Source of the DNA: Lelliottia jeotgali
GTDB lineage: Bacteria; Pseudomonadota; Gammaproteobacteria; Enterobacterales; Enterobacteriaceae
Assembly: GCA_002271215.1 (NCBI GenBank)
Contig: CP018628.1
Span: 3,348,001 to 3,412,000, forward strand
Reading direction: 5' to 3'
DNA length: 64,000 nt
Positions 52,596 to 61,074 of the stretch are shown piece by piece (position 1 is the first letter of the stretch; each line of letters opens with the position of its first letter). Position numbers and translations under genes: made by a program. The notes below the pieces were generated by a model. It made no database searches. It saw only the letters and a program-made list of their open reading frames with translations, and had not been told where the DNA came from.

Positions 52596-54777
52596 AGCAC
52601 ACCGATATCCCGCTGGACGAAAGTATTGCGGAAGAGACGCTGGAACACTGGGCGCAGGCGTTTGGCTATGTTGCCAGCCGCTATCGCGTGGCCTGTTCTC
52701 CCGGCGCCCTGGTCGCCAGCGCGCCGTGGCTGAAGGGCAAACCGATGATCCCGGCGCTGACTCAGCTGGCGCGTGAGGCGGGGCTTTCCTTTCAGCTCCT
52801 GACCGCCACGGAGCAGTCAATCAGCAGCTGGAAACTGCCGGTGGTGGTTGAGCTAAACGAAGGCAAAATCGGCGTCATTGAGCACTTCGATGGCGACGAT
52901 ACCCTCGATATCAACTTCATCGACACCTCGCCGCACAACAACCGCGTGTCGATGACCGCCCTGCTGCCAGCGATTCGCCACGTGGTCGCCCTGCGCCCGC
53001 TGGCGGCGCTGAAAGACAGCCGCGTCGATGCCTATATTTCCAAGTACCGTCCGGACTGGCTCTACCGGCTGGTGATGCGCGACATGCGTCCGTACACCTG
53101 GGTGATGCTGGCCGCGCTGTTTATCAACGTGCTTCGCTCTCCGGGATTGTCTTTTCGATGCAGGTCTATGACCGGGTGATCCCCGCGCAGTCCTACCCAA
53201 CGCTGTACGTCCTGACCATCGGGGTGCTGATCGCCACTTTGTTTGGCTTTGTACTGCGCATTGCGCGCGGGCACATTATGGATCTACTCGGCAAACGCGC
53301 GGATCTGCGCGTCTCGGATCGGGTATTTGGTCACGCCCTGCGCCTGCGTAACAGCGCGATCCCGCGCTCGACCGGGAGCTTTATTTCCCAGCTGCGCGAG
53401 CTGGAGCAGATCCGCGAGATGGTCACCTCCTCCACCATTTCAACGATCGTCGATCTGCCGTTCTTCTTCCTGTTCGTGGTGGTGCTGGCGATCATCGCCC
53501 CGCAACTGGCGTGGATCGCCCCCGTCGCCGCTGTGCTGATGGTCCTGCCTGGCCTGCTGCTGCAAAAGAAACTCGCGGCGCTGGCGAAACAATCCGCCCA
53601 TGAATCGACCCTGCGCAACGCAGTGCTGGTCGAGAGCGTGCAGGGACTGGAAGACATCAAACTGATGCAGGCGGAAAACCGCTTTTTGCAACAGTGGAAC
53701 AGCTATATCCAGATAACCGCCGAGTCCGGTCTGCGCACCCGCGAGCTGACGCAAAACCTGATCAGCTGGGGGATGACCATTCAAAGCCTGGTCTACGCCG
53801 GAGTGATCGTGGTCGGCGCGCCGATGGTGATCGACGGCACGTTAACCACCGGTTCGGTAGTCGCCGCCTCGATGCTGGCCTCGCGGATGATCGCCCCGAT
53901 GGCAACCCTGTGCGGTGTGCTGGCCCGCTGGCAGCAGGTGAAAGCCGCCAAAGAGGGGCTGGACAGCATCATGCAGTTGCCGACGGAAAATCAGCGTGAA
54001 GAGACGCCGATCCGCCAGGACGTGCTGCGCGGACATTACCTGTTCGATCAGGCGCAATTTCGCTATCACCCGGAAGATCCGCGCATGGCTTTACGCATCA
54101 ACCGCCTGGAGATCAAACCAGGCGAGAAAGTGGCGATCCTCGGGCGTAACGGTGCGGGCAAATCCACGCTGTTACAGGCGATGTCGGGCGGAATGGATCT
54201 GGCGGGCGGCGAGCTGCGCCTCGACAACCTCAGCCTGCCGCATCTCGATGTAGCGGATCTGCGGCGCAACGTCGGGTTTATGACGCAAAATGCGCGGCTG
54301 TTCTACGGCACACTGCGGGAAAACATCACCCTCGGGATGCCGCGTGCGACAGATGAAGAGATCTTCGCGGTGCTGGAAATGTGCGGCGCGGCGAGCTTTG
54401 TGCAGAAGCTGCCGAAAGGGCTGGATTACCCAATCATGGAGAACGGCGTGGGGCTGTCCGGCGGGCAGCGCCAGTCAATCTTGCTGGCGCGTATGTTCCT
54501 GCGCGATCCCAACATCGTGCTGCTGGATGAGCCGACCGCTTCGCTTGATGAACACACGGAACGTGAGTTTCTCCACCATCTCAGCCAGTGGCTCGGGAAC
54601 CGGACGCTGATCGTCGCCACTCACCGCGTCCCGGTGCTGGAACTGGTGGAGCGCGTGGTGGTGCTGAAAGAGGGCATGCTGGTGATGGACGCGCCGAAAG
54701 CGCAGGCCCTGAGCAACAGCCGCATGCAGCAGCAGGCAAACGGACGGGAGTGGAAAAATGAAAATCAGTCAGCGTGA
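52592..54777 (+). pseudogene. bapC: type I secretion ABC transporter, split by a one-base deletion
   Basis: LapB/HlyB-type permease-ATPase for BapA. Frame 1 (52592-53179) encodes an N-terminal C39-like domain without catalytic Cys and the start of TM1 (TWVMLAALFINVL), then runs into a stop. Frame 2 (ATG 53158-54777, 539 residues) holds the rest of the membrane domain and an intact ATPase: Walker A GRNGAGKSTLLQ, signature LSGGQRQ, Walker B NIVLLDEPTASLD. One base inserted after 53134 (GTGCTTGCGCTC) restores ALSGIVFSMQVYDRV and one frame of 728 residues, the usual family length. The defect is either a true mutation that would stop BapA export or a sequence error. It overlaps bapB and bapD. Confidence 0.88.
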
Positions 54778-55957
54778 CGTGGCGGCAATGGACGATCTCG
54801 ATAACGCTCTCGACTCCGAAAGCGGCTACTCCGGCGCACGGCGCATCGTGATCCTCTCCCTGCTGCTGTTCGTTATTGTCGGGGTGTGGGCATGGTTCGG
54901 CATTCTCGACGAAGTCTCAACCGGGACCGGGAAAGTGATCCCCAGCTCGCGCGAACAGGTTTTACAGTCCCTCGACGGCGGGATTTTAACCGAGCTGAAT
55001 GTGCGAGAAGGCAATCTGGTGCAGGCGGGACAAGTTCTGGCGAAACTCGACCCTACGCGCTCGGAATCTAACGTCGGGGAAAGTGCAGCGCGCTATCGGG
55101 CATCGCTGGCCTCCAGCGTGCGTCTGACGGCGGAAGTGAACGATCTGCCGTTGGTGTTCCCCCCTTCCCTGAAAAAATGGCCGGACCTGATCGCCGCTGA
55201 AACCCGGCTCTACACCTCTCGCCGCGCGCAGCTCGATGACACCCAGCGCGAGCTGAGAGCGGCGCTCGATCTGGCGAACAAAGAGCTGGCGATCACCCAG
55301 CGGCTGATCAAAACCGGCGCCGCCAGTCGCGTGGAAGAGTTACGCTTGCAGCGGCAAAAAAGCGATCTGGAGCTGAAACTCACTGACGTGCGATCGCAGT
55401 ATTACGTCCAGGCCCGCGAGGCGCTGTCAAAAGCCAACGCCGAGGTAGATATGGTCTCGGCGGTGCTGAAAGGCCGCGAGGATTCCGTGACCCGTCTGAC
55501 CGTGCGATCGCCGGTGCGTGGGATCGTGAAAAACATCAAAGTGACCACTATTGGCGGCGTGATCCCGCCTAACGGCGAGCTGATGGAGATCGTGCCGGTG
55601 GACGATCACCTGCTGATCGAAACCCGCCTGTCACCGCGCGATATCGCCTTCATCCACCCCGAGCAAAAAGCACTGGTGAAGATCACCGCTTACGATTACG
55701 CCATCTACGGCGGGTTGAATGGCGTGGTCGAAACCATTTCACCGGACACCATTCAGGATGAAGCCAAGCCAGAAGTGTTCTATTACCGGGTATTTATCCG
55801 CACCAGCCAGGATTATCTGGTCAACAAAGCGGGGCGGAAATTCTCGATTGTGCCAGGGATGATCGCGACGGTGGACATCAAAACCGGCGAGAAATCGGTG
55901 ATGGATTACATGATTAAACCGTTTAACCGGGCGAAAGAGGCGCTGCGCGAACGGTAA
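54758..55957 (+). CDS. bapD: HlyD-family periplasmic adaptor of the BapA type I secretion system
   Basis: Membrane fusion protein of 399 residues that links the ABC transporter to the outer-membrane channel. It has a short cytosolic N-terminus, one membrane segment (about 28-50, IVILSLLLFVIVGVWAWFGI), a lipoyl-like half (GKVIPSSREQVLQSLDGGIL), a long coiled coil (about 150-245) and a beta-barrel with the HlyD signature region (VRSPVRGIVKNIKVTTIGGV and YDYAIYGGLNGVVETISPDT). ATG 54758 follows GGGAG and lies inside the end of the ABC gene (20-base overlap). It is the last gene of the bap operon. Confidence 0.92.
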   Translation: MKISQRDVAAMDDLDNALDSESGYSGARRIVILSLLLFVIVGVWAWFGILDEVSTGTGKVIPSSREQVLQSLDGGILTELNVREGNLVQAGQVLAKLDPTRSESNVGESAARYRASLASSVRLTAEVNDLPLVFPPSLKKWPDLIAAETRLYTSRRAQLDDTQRELRAALDLANKELAITQRLIKTGAASRVEELRLQRQKSDLELKLTDVRSQYYVQAREALSKANAEVDMVSAVLKGREDSVTRLTVRSPVRGIVKNIKVTTIGGVIPPNGELMEIVPVDDHLLIETRLSPRDIAFIHPEQKALVKITAYDYAIYGGLNGVVETISPDTIQDEAKPEVFYYRVFIRTSQDYLVNKAGRKFSIVPGMIATVDIKTGEKSVMDYMIKPFNRAKEALRER

Positions 55958-55972
55958 GGGTTTAACAAACAT

Positions 55973-56040
55973 GCCCGGTGGCGCTGCGCTTACCGGGCCT
56001 ACGGGTTTTGTAGGTCGGGTAAGCGTGAGCGCCACCCGAC
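55973..56040. repeat. BIME: paired REP elements after bapD
   Basis: GCCCGGTGGCGCTGCGCTTACCGGGC (55973-55998) and an inverted partner from GTAGGTCGGGTAAGCG to CGCCACCCGAC (56010-56040). They mark the end of the bap operon. Confidence 0.82.
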
Positions 56041-56097
56041 ATTTTTTTCCCCTGAACTCTGCTACAGTACCGCCAACATAAAAATCAGGGAGTGAAC

Positions 56098-56523
56098 ATG
56101 CGCCAACGTACGATTGTGTGTCCGATTATCCAGAATGACGGGGCGTATCTGCTGTGCAAAATGGCGGCGGATCGCGGGGTGTTTCCCGGTCAGTGGGCGC
56201 TGTCGGGCGGCGGTATGGAGCCGGGTGAAACGATGGAACAGGCGCTGCGCCGCGAAATCAGCGAGGAGCTGGGGGAGTGCCTTGAGATAACCGAGGTCAA
56301 ACCTTTCGCCTTTCGCGACGATATCCGGGTAAAAACCTACGCCGACGGCACCACCGAAGAAATCTATATGATCTACCTGATCTTCGATTGCATCAGCGCC
56401 AACCGCGACGTGACCTTTAACGAAGAGTTTCAGGAGATCGCGTGGGTGCAGCCGGAGTCTTTGAAAGATCTGGATCTCAACGAGGCAACGCGCGTGACGT
56501 TTGCGCAGAAGGGGTTGTTGTAA
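56098..56523 (+). CDS. nudI: Nudix nucleoside triphosphatase NudI
   Basis: NudI hydrolyses (deoxy)nucleoside triphosphates, preferring pyrimidines such as dUTP and dTTP in E. coli, to the monophosphate and pyrophosphate. With ATG 56098 ([20 protein letters not shown]) and GGGAG upstream it has 141 residues, the E. coli length. The Nudix box is [20 protein letters not shown] followed by ELGE, with the metal-binding REISEE core. The E. coli gene lies elsewhere, near the arn operon, so the position here is lineage-specific. Its 3' end overlaps the convergent AraC gene by 47 bases. Confidence 0.9.
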   Translation: MRQRTIVCPIIQNDGAYLLCKMAADRGVFPGQWALSGGGMEPGETMEQALRREISEELGECLEITEVKPFAFRDDIRVKTYADGTTEEIYMIYLIFDCISANRDVTFNEEFQEIAWVQPESLKDLDLNEATRVTFAQKGLL

Positions 56524-57229
56524 CGCCCCACTGCCCCGGCGTTTTACCGGTATAGGTGCGAAATACCTCGATAAAGGCGCTAACACTGTTATATCCGCAC
56601 GACAGGGCAATCCACCCCACCGGTTTGCCCTCTTCAAGCCACTCCATCGCCCTGATGACACGGGCCAGTTGGCGCCAGTTCACAAAATTCATTCCCGTCC
56701 CGGCTTTGAACTGGCGGTTAAAGGTCCTCACGCTCATCCCGCACTGGCGTGCATACGCTTCCACGGACTGCGCATCGTCCACGGCGTTCAACAACGTACG
56801 GGCAATATTCAGCAACCGTGGATGGGCAGGCATTGGCAGGCGGTACAGATCCTGTTTCGCATGAGCCAACTCATCGATAAGCATCGATACCCAGCGCATA
56901 TCAGCTTTTCCACTCGCCTGACAAAGCCGCATAAACAGCGCCTCGGACAGCATTTCCGGTTCGAAGACCGACGGCTGATCGGGCAGCGCAGTGCACAGCG
57001 ACGAATCGAGATAAAGAGACTGGCCCTCAATGGCGCTTTCCGACAGCGCAGCGTGACGCAATTCCGCCGGGATCCAGCCGATGTGTTCTCGCGGCACCAC
57101 CCAGCGCCCTTTATCGCTTTCGATAATCAGCAGGCCCGAGGTAATACGACACAATTGACCGGTAGAATGAACGTGCCAGTCGGTACGATAGCCCGTGGGA
57201 TGACGAAGGGGTTCAGACGTTAGCATCAT
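56477..57229 (-). CDS. AraC family transcriptional regulator
   Basis: A 250-residue regulator. The N-terminal cupin-like domain has [20 protein letters not shown] and [17 protein letters not shown]. The C-terminal AraC domain has two helix-turn-helix units: [20 protein letters not shown] and [20 protein letters not shown], followed by [12 protein letters not shown]. The start is placed at ATG 57229; an in-frame ATG at 57226 and a longer frame to 57286 are alternatives. The gene is divergent from the SnoaL-like gene at 57323, which is its most likely target. The effector is unknown. Confidence 0.88.
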   Translation of the reverse strand: MMLTSEPLRHPTGYRTDWHVHSTGQLCRITSGLLIIESDKGRWVVPREHIGWIPAELRHAALSESAIEGQSLYLDSSLCTALPDQPSVFEPEMLSEALFMRLCQASGKADMRWVSMLIDELAHAKQDLYRLPMPAHPRLLNIARTLLNAVDDAQSVEAYARQCGMSVRTFNRQFKAGTGMNFVNWRQLARVIRAMEWLEEGKPVGWIALSCGYNSVSAFIEVFRTYTGKTPGQWGVTTTPSAQTSRALPR

Positions 57230-57322
57230 TTGACCGAAAATCGTGATTAATTGCCTGATTACAGAAACCACGCCAAATTCTGTCAAGGATAATGTGCTTC
57301 ACCACGTAAAAGGAGCACAACT

Positions 57323-57742
57323 ATGAATCCACTCATTCACTTGCCATCAGCCGCTAATGAACTGGCGTGTTGCACATTTATGCAGCAGCTCTTAAACGAT
57401 CTCTTCGCGGGAAAACTGGCTCCGGCGGAAATTTTCTCTGCGGATTATCAGCAGCATACGGATGGCAATACGCTTGATTACGAGGGATTTATTCAGCATC
57501 TGAATCATGTCCGCGCCCAGGTTAGCCGTATCGCCTTCAGAGTCGAGCAGGCATGCTGCACGCCACACATGCTGGCAGACCGACATACTGTCACGGTCAC
57601 CAAAACCAACGGACAAATGTCAGACATTGAGGTGTACATGTTTGCCCGCCTGCGTGACGGGAAGATTTGGCGAATCGACGAAGTGACACGCGTGATCAAA
57701 GGCGACCATGCCGACAAATCCCTTGCCAGCGCAACGTCTTAA
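57323..57742 (+). CDS. SnoaL-like (NTF2-fold) protein
   Basis: A 139-residue cytosolic protein with the NTF2/SnoaL-like pattern: an N-terminal helix (LLNDLFAGKLAPAEIFSADY), a central QQHTDGNTLDYEGFIQHLN segment, and C-terminal strands ending DIEVYMFARLRDGKIWRIDE. Relatives are small-molecule isomerases or binding proteins, and no substrate can be assigned. AAAGGAGCACAAC precedes the ATG. It is divergent from the AraC gene and probably controlled by it. Its stop overlaps that of the next gene by 4 bases (convergent). Confidence 0.8.
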   Translation: MNPLIHLPSAANELACCTFMQQLLNDLFAGKLAPAEIFSADYQQHTDGNTLDYEGFIQHLNHVRAQVSRIAFRVEQACCTPHMLADRHTVTVTKTNGQMSDIEVYMFARLRDGKIWRIDEVTRVIKGDHADKSLASATS

Positions 57743-58257
57743 CTGGCTTGCTGCGGTGCGGCAGAGAGATAAACGCGCACATAGCGGGTGAATTTACCGA
57801 CAAAGACGCCCGCGAATATCCCACCGGTGATAATCGCAAAGGCACTCATCCCTGGCTGTTGCAGCGTTTCGGGCGAGACGGCGGTCATTACGCCTAAGAC
57901 ATATTTCACACCGAACGCCAGCATCATAAACGGCAACGCCGAGTAGTCTGCCTGTCGATAAATGCTGCGGGGCTGCGCCGCGCGGGCGGTGTTCACTTGC
58001 TTAATCAGCAGATAGCCCAGCGCCGCGCCCGCCAGCAGTCCAGCTCCCCACAGCGTGCAGGTCGCGACGGTGAGTTTGCGAAACACCACCAGATCGTAGA
58101 TATCCCAGATTAGAAAAATGGCTGGAATAATCGTGAGCTTTTCCAGCGTGACGATGGCGGGTTTGCGGGCTTTTATGCCGCGAGAAATGAGAAAAATAAA
58201 CAGGACCCACACCCAGACGGGCGTGTGAGTGATAACACCGGTGATGAATTCTGTCAT
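57739..58257 (-). CDS. small integral membrane protein (DUF6622-like)
   Basis: A 172-residue inner-membrane protein with about five hydrophobic segments (PVWVWVLFIFLIS, LTIIPAIFLIWDIYDLVVF, LWGAGLLAGAALGYLLI, FMMLAFGVKYVLGVM, FAIITGGIFAGVFVG). It begins MTEFITGVITHTPVWV. Similar proteins occur as conserved hypotheticals in Enterobacteriaceae (I believe DUF6622, not certain). No function is known. It lies between the SnoaL-like gene and the aminotransferase and has its own start region. Confidence 0.7.
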   Translation of the reverse strand: MTEFITGVITHTPVWVWVLFIFLISRGIKARKPAIVTLEKLTIIPAIFLIWDIYDLVVFRKLTVATCTLWGAGLLAGAALGYLLIKQVNTARAAQPRSIYRQADYSALPFMMLAFGVKYVLGVMTAVSPETLQQPGMSAFAIITGGIFAGVFVGKFTRYVRVYLSAAPQQAS

Positions 58258-58336
58258 GGGTTTTACCCTCAGTAAGATTTTCTCACCGGCTCATTATTAC
58301 GCACAATGGCGGCGGCGCCATCATGCGTAAGACTGT

Positions 58337-59518
58337 TCAGAGCGAAATTTTCAGGCGTCGAACGGCCTCTATCAGCTGTTCATCGGTGGGAGTGACGAAC
58401 GACATGCGAAGCGTCGAACGATCGGGATTGCTGCAATAGAAGAACTCGCCCGGCACAAACACCACGCCGTTCGCCAGCGTCTTCGCCAGCCACTCGGTGG
58501 TATTGAGGCCGTTGTTGAATTTCGCCCACAGGAACATCCCGCCCTTCGGCTTGTGGAAAGTCAGCACATCGCCCAACTCTTTTTCCAGTTCATCAGCAAA
58601 AGTCTGATATTTCTGGCGATAGGCTTCACGGATAAGCTTTATTTGCCCTGCCAGGCGCCCGGTTTGCAGATATTCATACGTCATCAGCTGCGACAACGTG
58701 CTGGTATGCAAATCGGTAGTTTGTTTGAGATTCACTACCGCCCTTTTCAGCCATTCCGGAACCACCAGCCAGCCGACGCGGGTGCCTGGTGCCAGGATTT
58801 TAGAAAAGGTCGAGGTATAGACCACGTTGTGTTCGTTGCCGATGGCTTTGGCGTGGGCCATCAGCGGGCGGAACACGTCTGAGGTGTAGTTAATTTCGCT
58901 GTACGGGTCGTCTTCAATAATCACGAAATCGTAGCGTTTTGATAACGCCACCAGCTGCTTGCGGCGGCTTTCAGAAAGCGTCACGCCGCCAGGATTACCG
59001 AAGGTCGGCACGATATAAACGGCTTTAATGGTTTTGCGGCTGACCAGCGCTTCCAGTTCATCGACCTTCATTCCTTCGCCGTCTGTCCCGACGGATTCAA
59101 GATTCGCCTGGGCGAGGCTAAAGACCTGCAACGCTGCGAGATAGGTCGGGCTTTCCACCACCACCGTATCGCCGGGGTTGATCAACGCGCGGGCCAGAAT
59201 ATCCAGCGACTGCTGCGAGCCGGAAGTGATGACCACGTCATCAGCCTGGCAGGCAATTCCTCGGCCAGTACAGATCTGCCCAATCGCTTCGCGAAGTAAA
59301 GGGTAGCCTTCGGTCAAACCATACTGGAAGGCTTCGCCAAACTGTCGGGATAAGACGGCATCGGCCGCAATTTGTAAGCCTTCGTGATCGAATAGATCGG
59401 GATTTGGAATACCGCCGCCGAGGGAAATCACACCCGGCATTTTGCTGTGTTTTAACAATTCACGGATGGCGGAAGATTGCAGGCTTTGCACGCTGCTGGC
59501 GAGTTTGTTCTTTGACAT
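58337..59518 (-). CDS. PLP-dependent aminotransferase, class I/II (LysN/2-aminoadipate type)
   Basis: A 393-residue fold-type I aminotransferase. The cofactor lysine lies in STFSKILAPGTRVGW. Other family blocks are VISLGGGIPNPDLFDHEG, TSGSQQSLDILARALINPGD, PTFGNPGGVTLSESRR (Asn/Pro of the ring-binding region) and EDDPYSEIN (Asp binding the pyridine nitrogen). The arrangement is that of the MocR-like/LysN subfamily without a DNA-binding domain. The substrate is not determinable here; 2-oxo acids with branched or aromatic amino donors are typical. It is monocistronic. Confidence 0.9.
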   Translation of the reverse strand: MSKNKLASSVQSLQSSAIRELLKHSKMPGVISLGGGIPNPDLFDHEGLQIAADAVLSRQFGEAFQYGLTEGYPLLREAIGQICTGRGIACQADDVVITSGSQQSLDILARALINPGDTVVVESPTYLAALQVFSLAQANLESVGTDGEGMKVDELEALVSRKTIKAVYIVPTFGNPGGVTLSESRRKQLVALSKRYDFVIIEDDPYSEINYTSDVFRPLMAHAKAIGNEHNVVYTSTFSKILAPGTRVGWLVVPEWLKRAVVNLKQTTDLHTSTLSQLMTYEYLQTGRLAGQIKLIREAYRQKYQTFADELEKELGDVLTFHKPKGGMFLWAKFNNGLNTTEWLAKTLANGVVFVPGEFFYCSNPDRSTLRMSFVTPTDEQLIEAVRRLKISL

Positions 59519-59618
59519 ACTGTCGGACCCTGTTTTTCTGATTTTTTTATGATGTTCACAGTGTTAGTAACACATGTACGGGGCTTTGATAATCCCCTTT
59601 GCCGCTTTTTGCTGGAGT

Positions 59619-60068
59619 TTACTGATCATCTTTGGGAATGATTGAGATATGCCCGGTACGCTCCAGAATTGCATACTTTATTTTACTGAATTCCGTAATG
59701 CCCTGGTTTTGTCGCGCGGCGACCAAAATATCATCGCAGGAAACATCCACTTTTTTGAGTTTATCCGTCAGAGGCATCCCATTTTCGACCAGAATGACCG
59801 GGGAACCATCCAAAACCGTTTCTGCGCCAGAGACATACTTCTTCATCAGGCCGAATAGAATATCCACCGCGACCAGCGTGACAATCGTCAGCATCGCGCC
59901 GGTGACCGAAAAGTCATTCCCCAGCAACGCCTGCTGCGTCGCCTCGCTAATGATCAGCAGTAAGATCAGATCAAAGCTGGTCATCTGCAATAATGCCCGA
60001 CGCCCGGCGACTTTAAATACCACCAGCAGGATCAGGTAAATCGCCAGTGCCCGAAAGACCATCTCCAT
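59619..60068 (-). CDS. DUF421 (YetF-like) membrane protein
   Basis: A 149-residue protein with three N-terminal membrane segments (ALAIYLILLVVFKVAG, FDLILLLIISEATQQALLG, GAMLTIVTLVAVDILFGLM) followed by the YetF/DUF421 cytosolic domain (PVILVENGMPLTDKLKKVDV, ARQNQGITEFSKIKYAILER, GHISIIPK). The family is structurally known but functionally obscure. It lies 9 bases after the next upstream gene (60078-60590) and is co-transcribed with it. Confidence 0.85.
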   Translation of the reverse strand: MEMVFRALAIYLILLVVFKVAGRRALLQMTSFDLILLLIISEATQQALLGNDFSVTGAMLTIVTLVAVDILFGLMKKYVSGAETVLDGSPVILVENGMPLTDKLKKVDVSCDDILVAARQNQGITEFSKIKYAILERTGHISIIPKDDQ

Positions 60069-60077
60069 ATTGCGCTC

Positions 60078-60590
60078 CTAGGGATAAATAAACTGCCAGA
60101 AGCGGATTTCCGGCCCATTATTGAATGAGACCAGGCTCACCGCTTTTCCTGGCGTCGTTGGCGTGACGTACATCGTTACAGAGAAATCACTGTGATTTTT
60201 TATTGCGTTATAGACCAGGATAATGGCCTTTCCCTGACTGAACATGCGGTCAGGTTGAGGGGAGATATTGCCGGGCTGGAAATTATCGCTAAAATCACCG
60301 TCAAGGCGAAAGACATATTCCCCGGAATTTGAAAAAGGGGCAGTCACCTTGAGTTTACCTTCCGTTTGCAGGCGGCCAAAGCGTTCATAATAAAGTCGTA
60401 GCGTATGATTGTTATTTTCTTTCTGCGCGGTGCTGAAATACCCCGTCGAAAAAAAACCGCCCAGTGCCAGCGCTAATATGAATAATAAGACAGCAAACCC
60501 GAACTGGCGAAATCGTTCCTCGAAGGTGAGCGCAGCACGATTTTCGTTTACGCCAGGTAATACCTTATGTTCGTCTTTCAGACTCGCCAT
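60078..60590 (-). CDS. hypothetical membrane-anchored protein, partner of DUF421 gene
   Basis: A 170-residue protein with one N-terminal membrane anchor (FGFAVLLFILALALGGFFST) and a periplasmic beta-rich domain (LRLYYERFGRLQTEGKLKVT to PEIRFWQFIYP). It is unnamed; related proteins occur beside DUF421 genes. ATG 60590 is followed by MASLKDEHKVLPGVNENRAA. The gene overlaps nothing and heads the two-gene unit with DUF421. Function is unknown. Confidence 0.75.
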   Translation of the reverse strand: MASLKDEHKVLPGVNENRAALTFEERFRQFGFAVLLFILALALGGFFSTGYFSTAQKENNNHTLRLYYERFGRLQTEGKLKVTAPFSNSGEYVFRLDGDFSDNFQPGNISPQPDRMFSQGKAIILVYNAIKNHSDFSVTMYVTPTTPGKAVSLVSFNNGPEIRFWQFIYP

Positions 60591-60673
60591 CTATCACCTC
60601 ATCCTGATGACTCTAGAAATGACCGATAATCAGACTTAATATTAAGCCAGATCTGCAGATTAGGGAGTTCAGC

Positions 60674-61051
60674 ATGAAATTATCTCTTACCGCCACACGA
60701 TACGGGCTGTCTGGGGCGATTTTGTTGCTCTCTGGCTGCGTGGTGGCGGATATGGATTCGTCCAATTATGCCTACGTTCCGTGGGTTCAGGTCTTCCAGA
60801 AACCGGATGCCTCCGGGCGAACCAACGTCTCGCAGCGCAAAGAGGATCTCTACGCCTGCGGCGTTCGTCGGGAAGATAATCTCGATGATAAAAGCTGGGG
60901 GCTGAATAGCGCGTATGAAAATGAAACGCCAAAAGAACATCGTGACCGAATGGATAACACGCTAAATTGCATGACGCAAAAAGGCTATAAGGTTTATGGT
61001 TTCGATGAATGTGGGCCGCTAAAAAAACCGACCGGATTATGCCCTAATTAA
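60674..61051 (+). CDS. conserved small lipoprotein
   Basis: A 125-residue lipoprotein: the signal segment ends in lipobox LLSGC, with Cys22 acylated. The mature part has conserved Trp/Tyr and three further cysteines (YACGVRR, LNCMTQKGYKVYG, DECG), and a GYKVYG block seen in enterobacterial lipoproteins of unknown role. Start ATG 60674 follows TAGGGAGTT. The IS481 element inserted 24 bases after its stop. Confidence 0.78.
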   Translation: MKLSLTATRYGLSGAILLLSGCVVADMDSSNYAYVPWVQVFQKPDASGRTNVSQRKEDLYACGVRREDNLDDKSWGLNSAYENETPKEHRDRMDNTLNCMTQKGYKVYGFDECGPLKKPTGLCPN

Positions 61052-61074
61052 AATTATCCTCCTCCCCTACCAAT

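Noticed and set aside
53129..53180. Programmed ribosomal frameshift in the secretion ATPase gene
   Set aside because: The site (GTGCTTCGCTCTCC) has no slippery heptamer or clear downstream structure, and the family is normally encoded in one frame. Deletion or sequence error is simpler.
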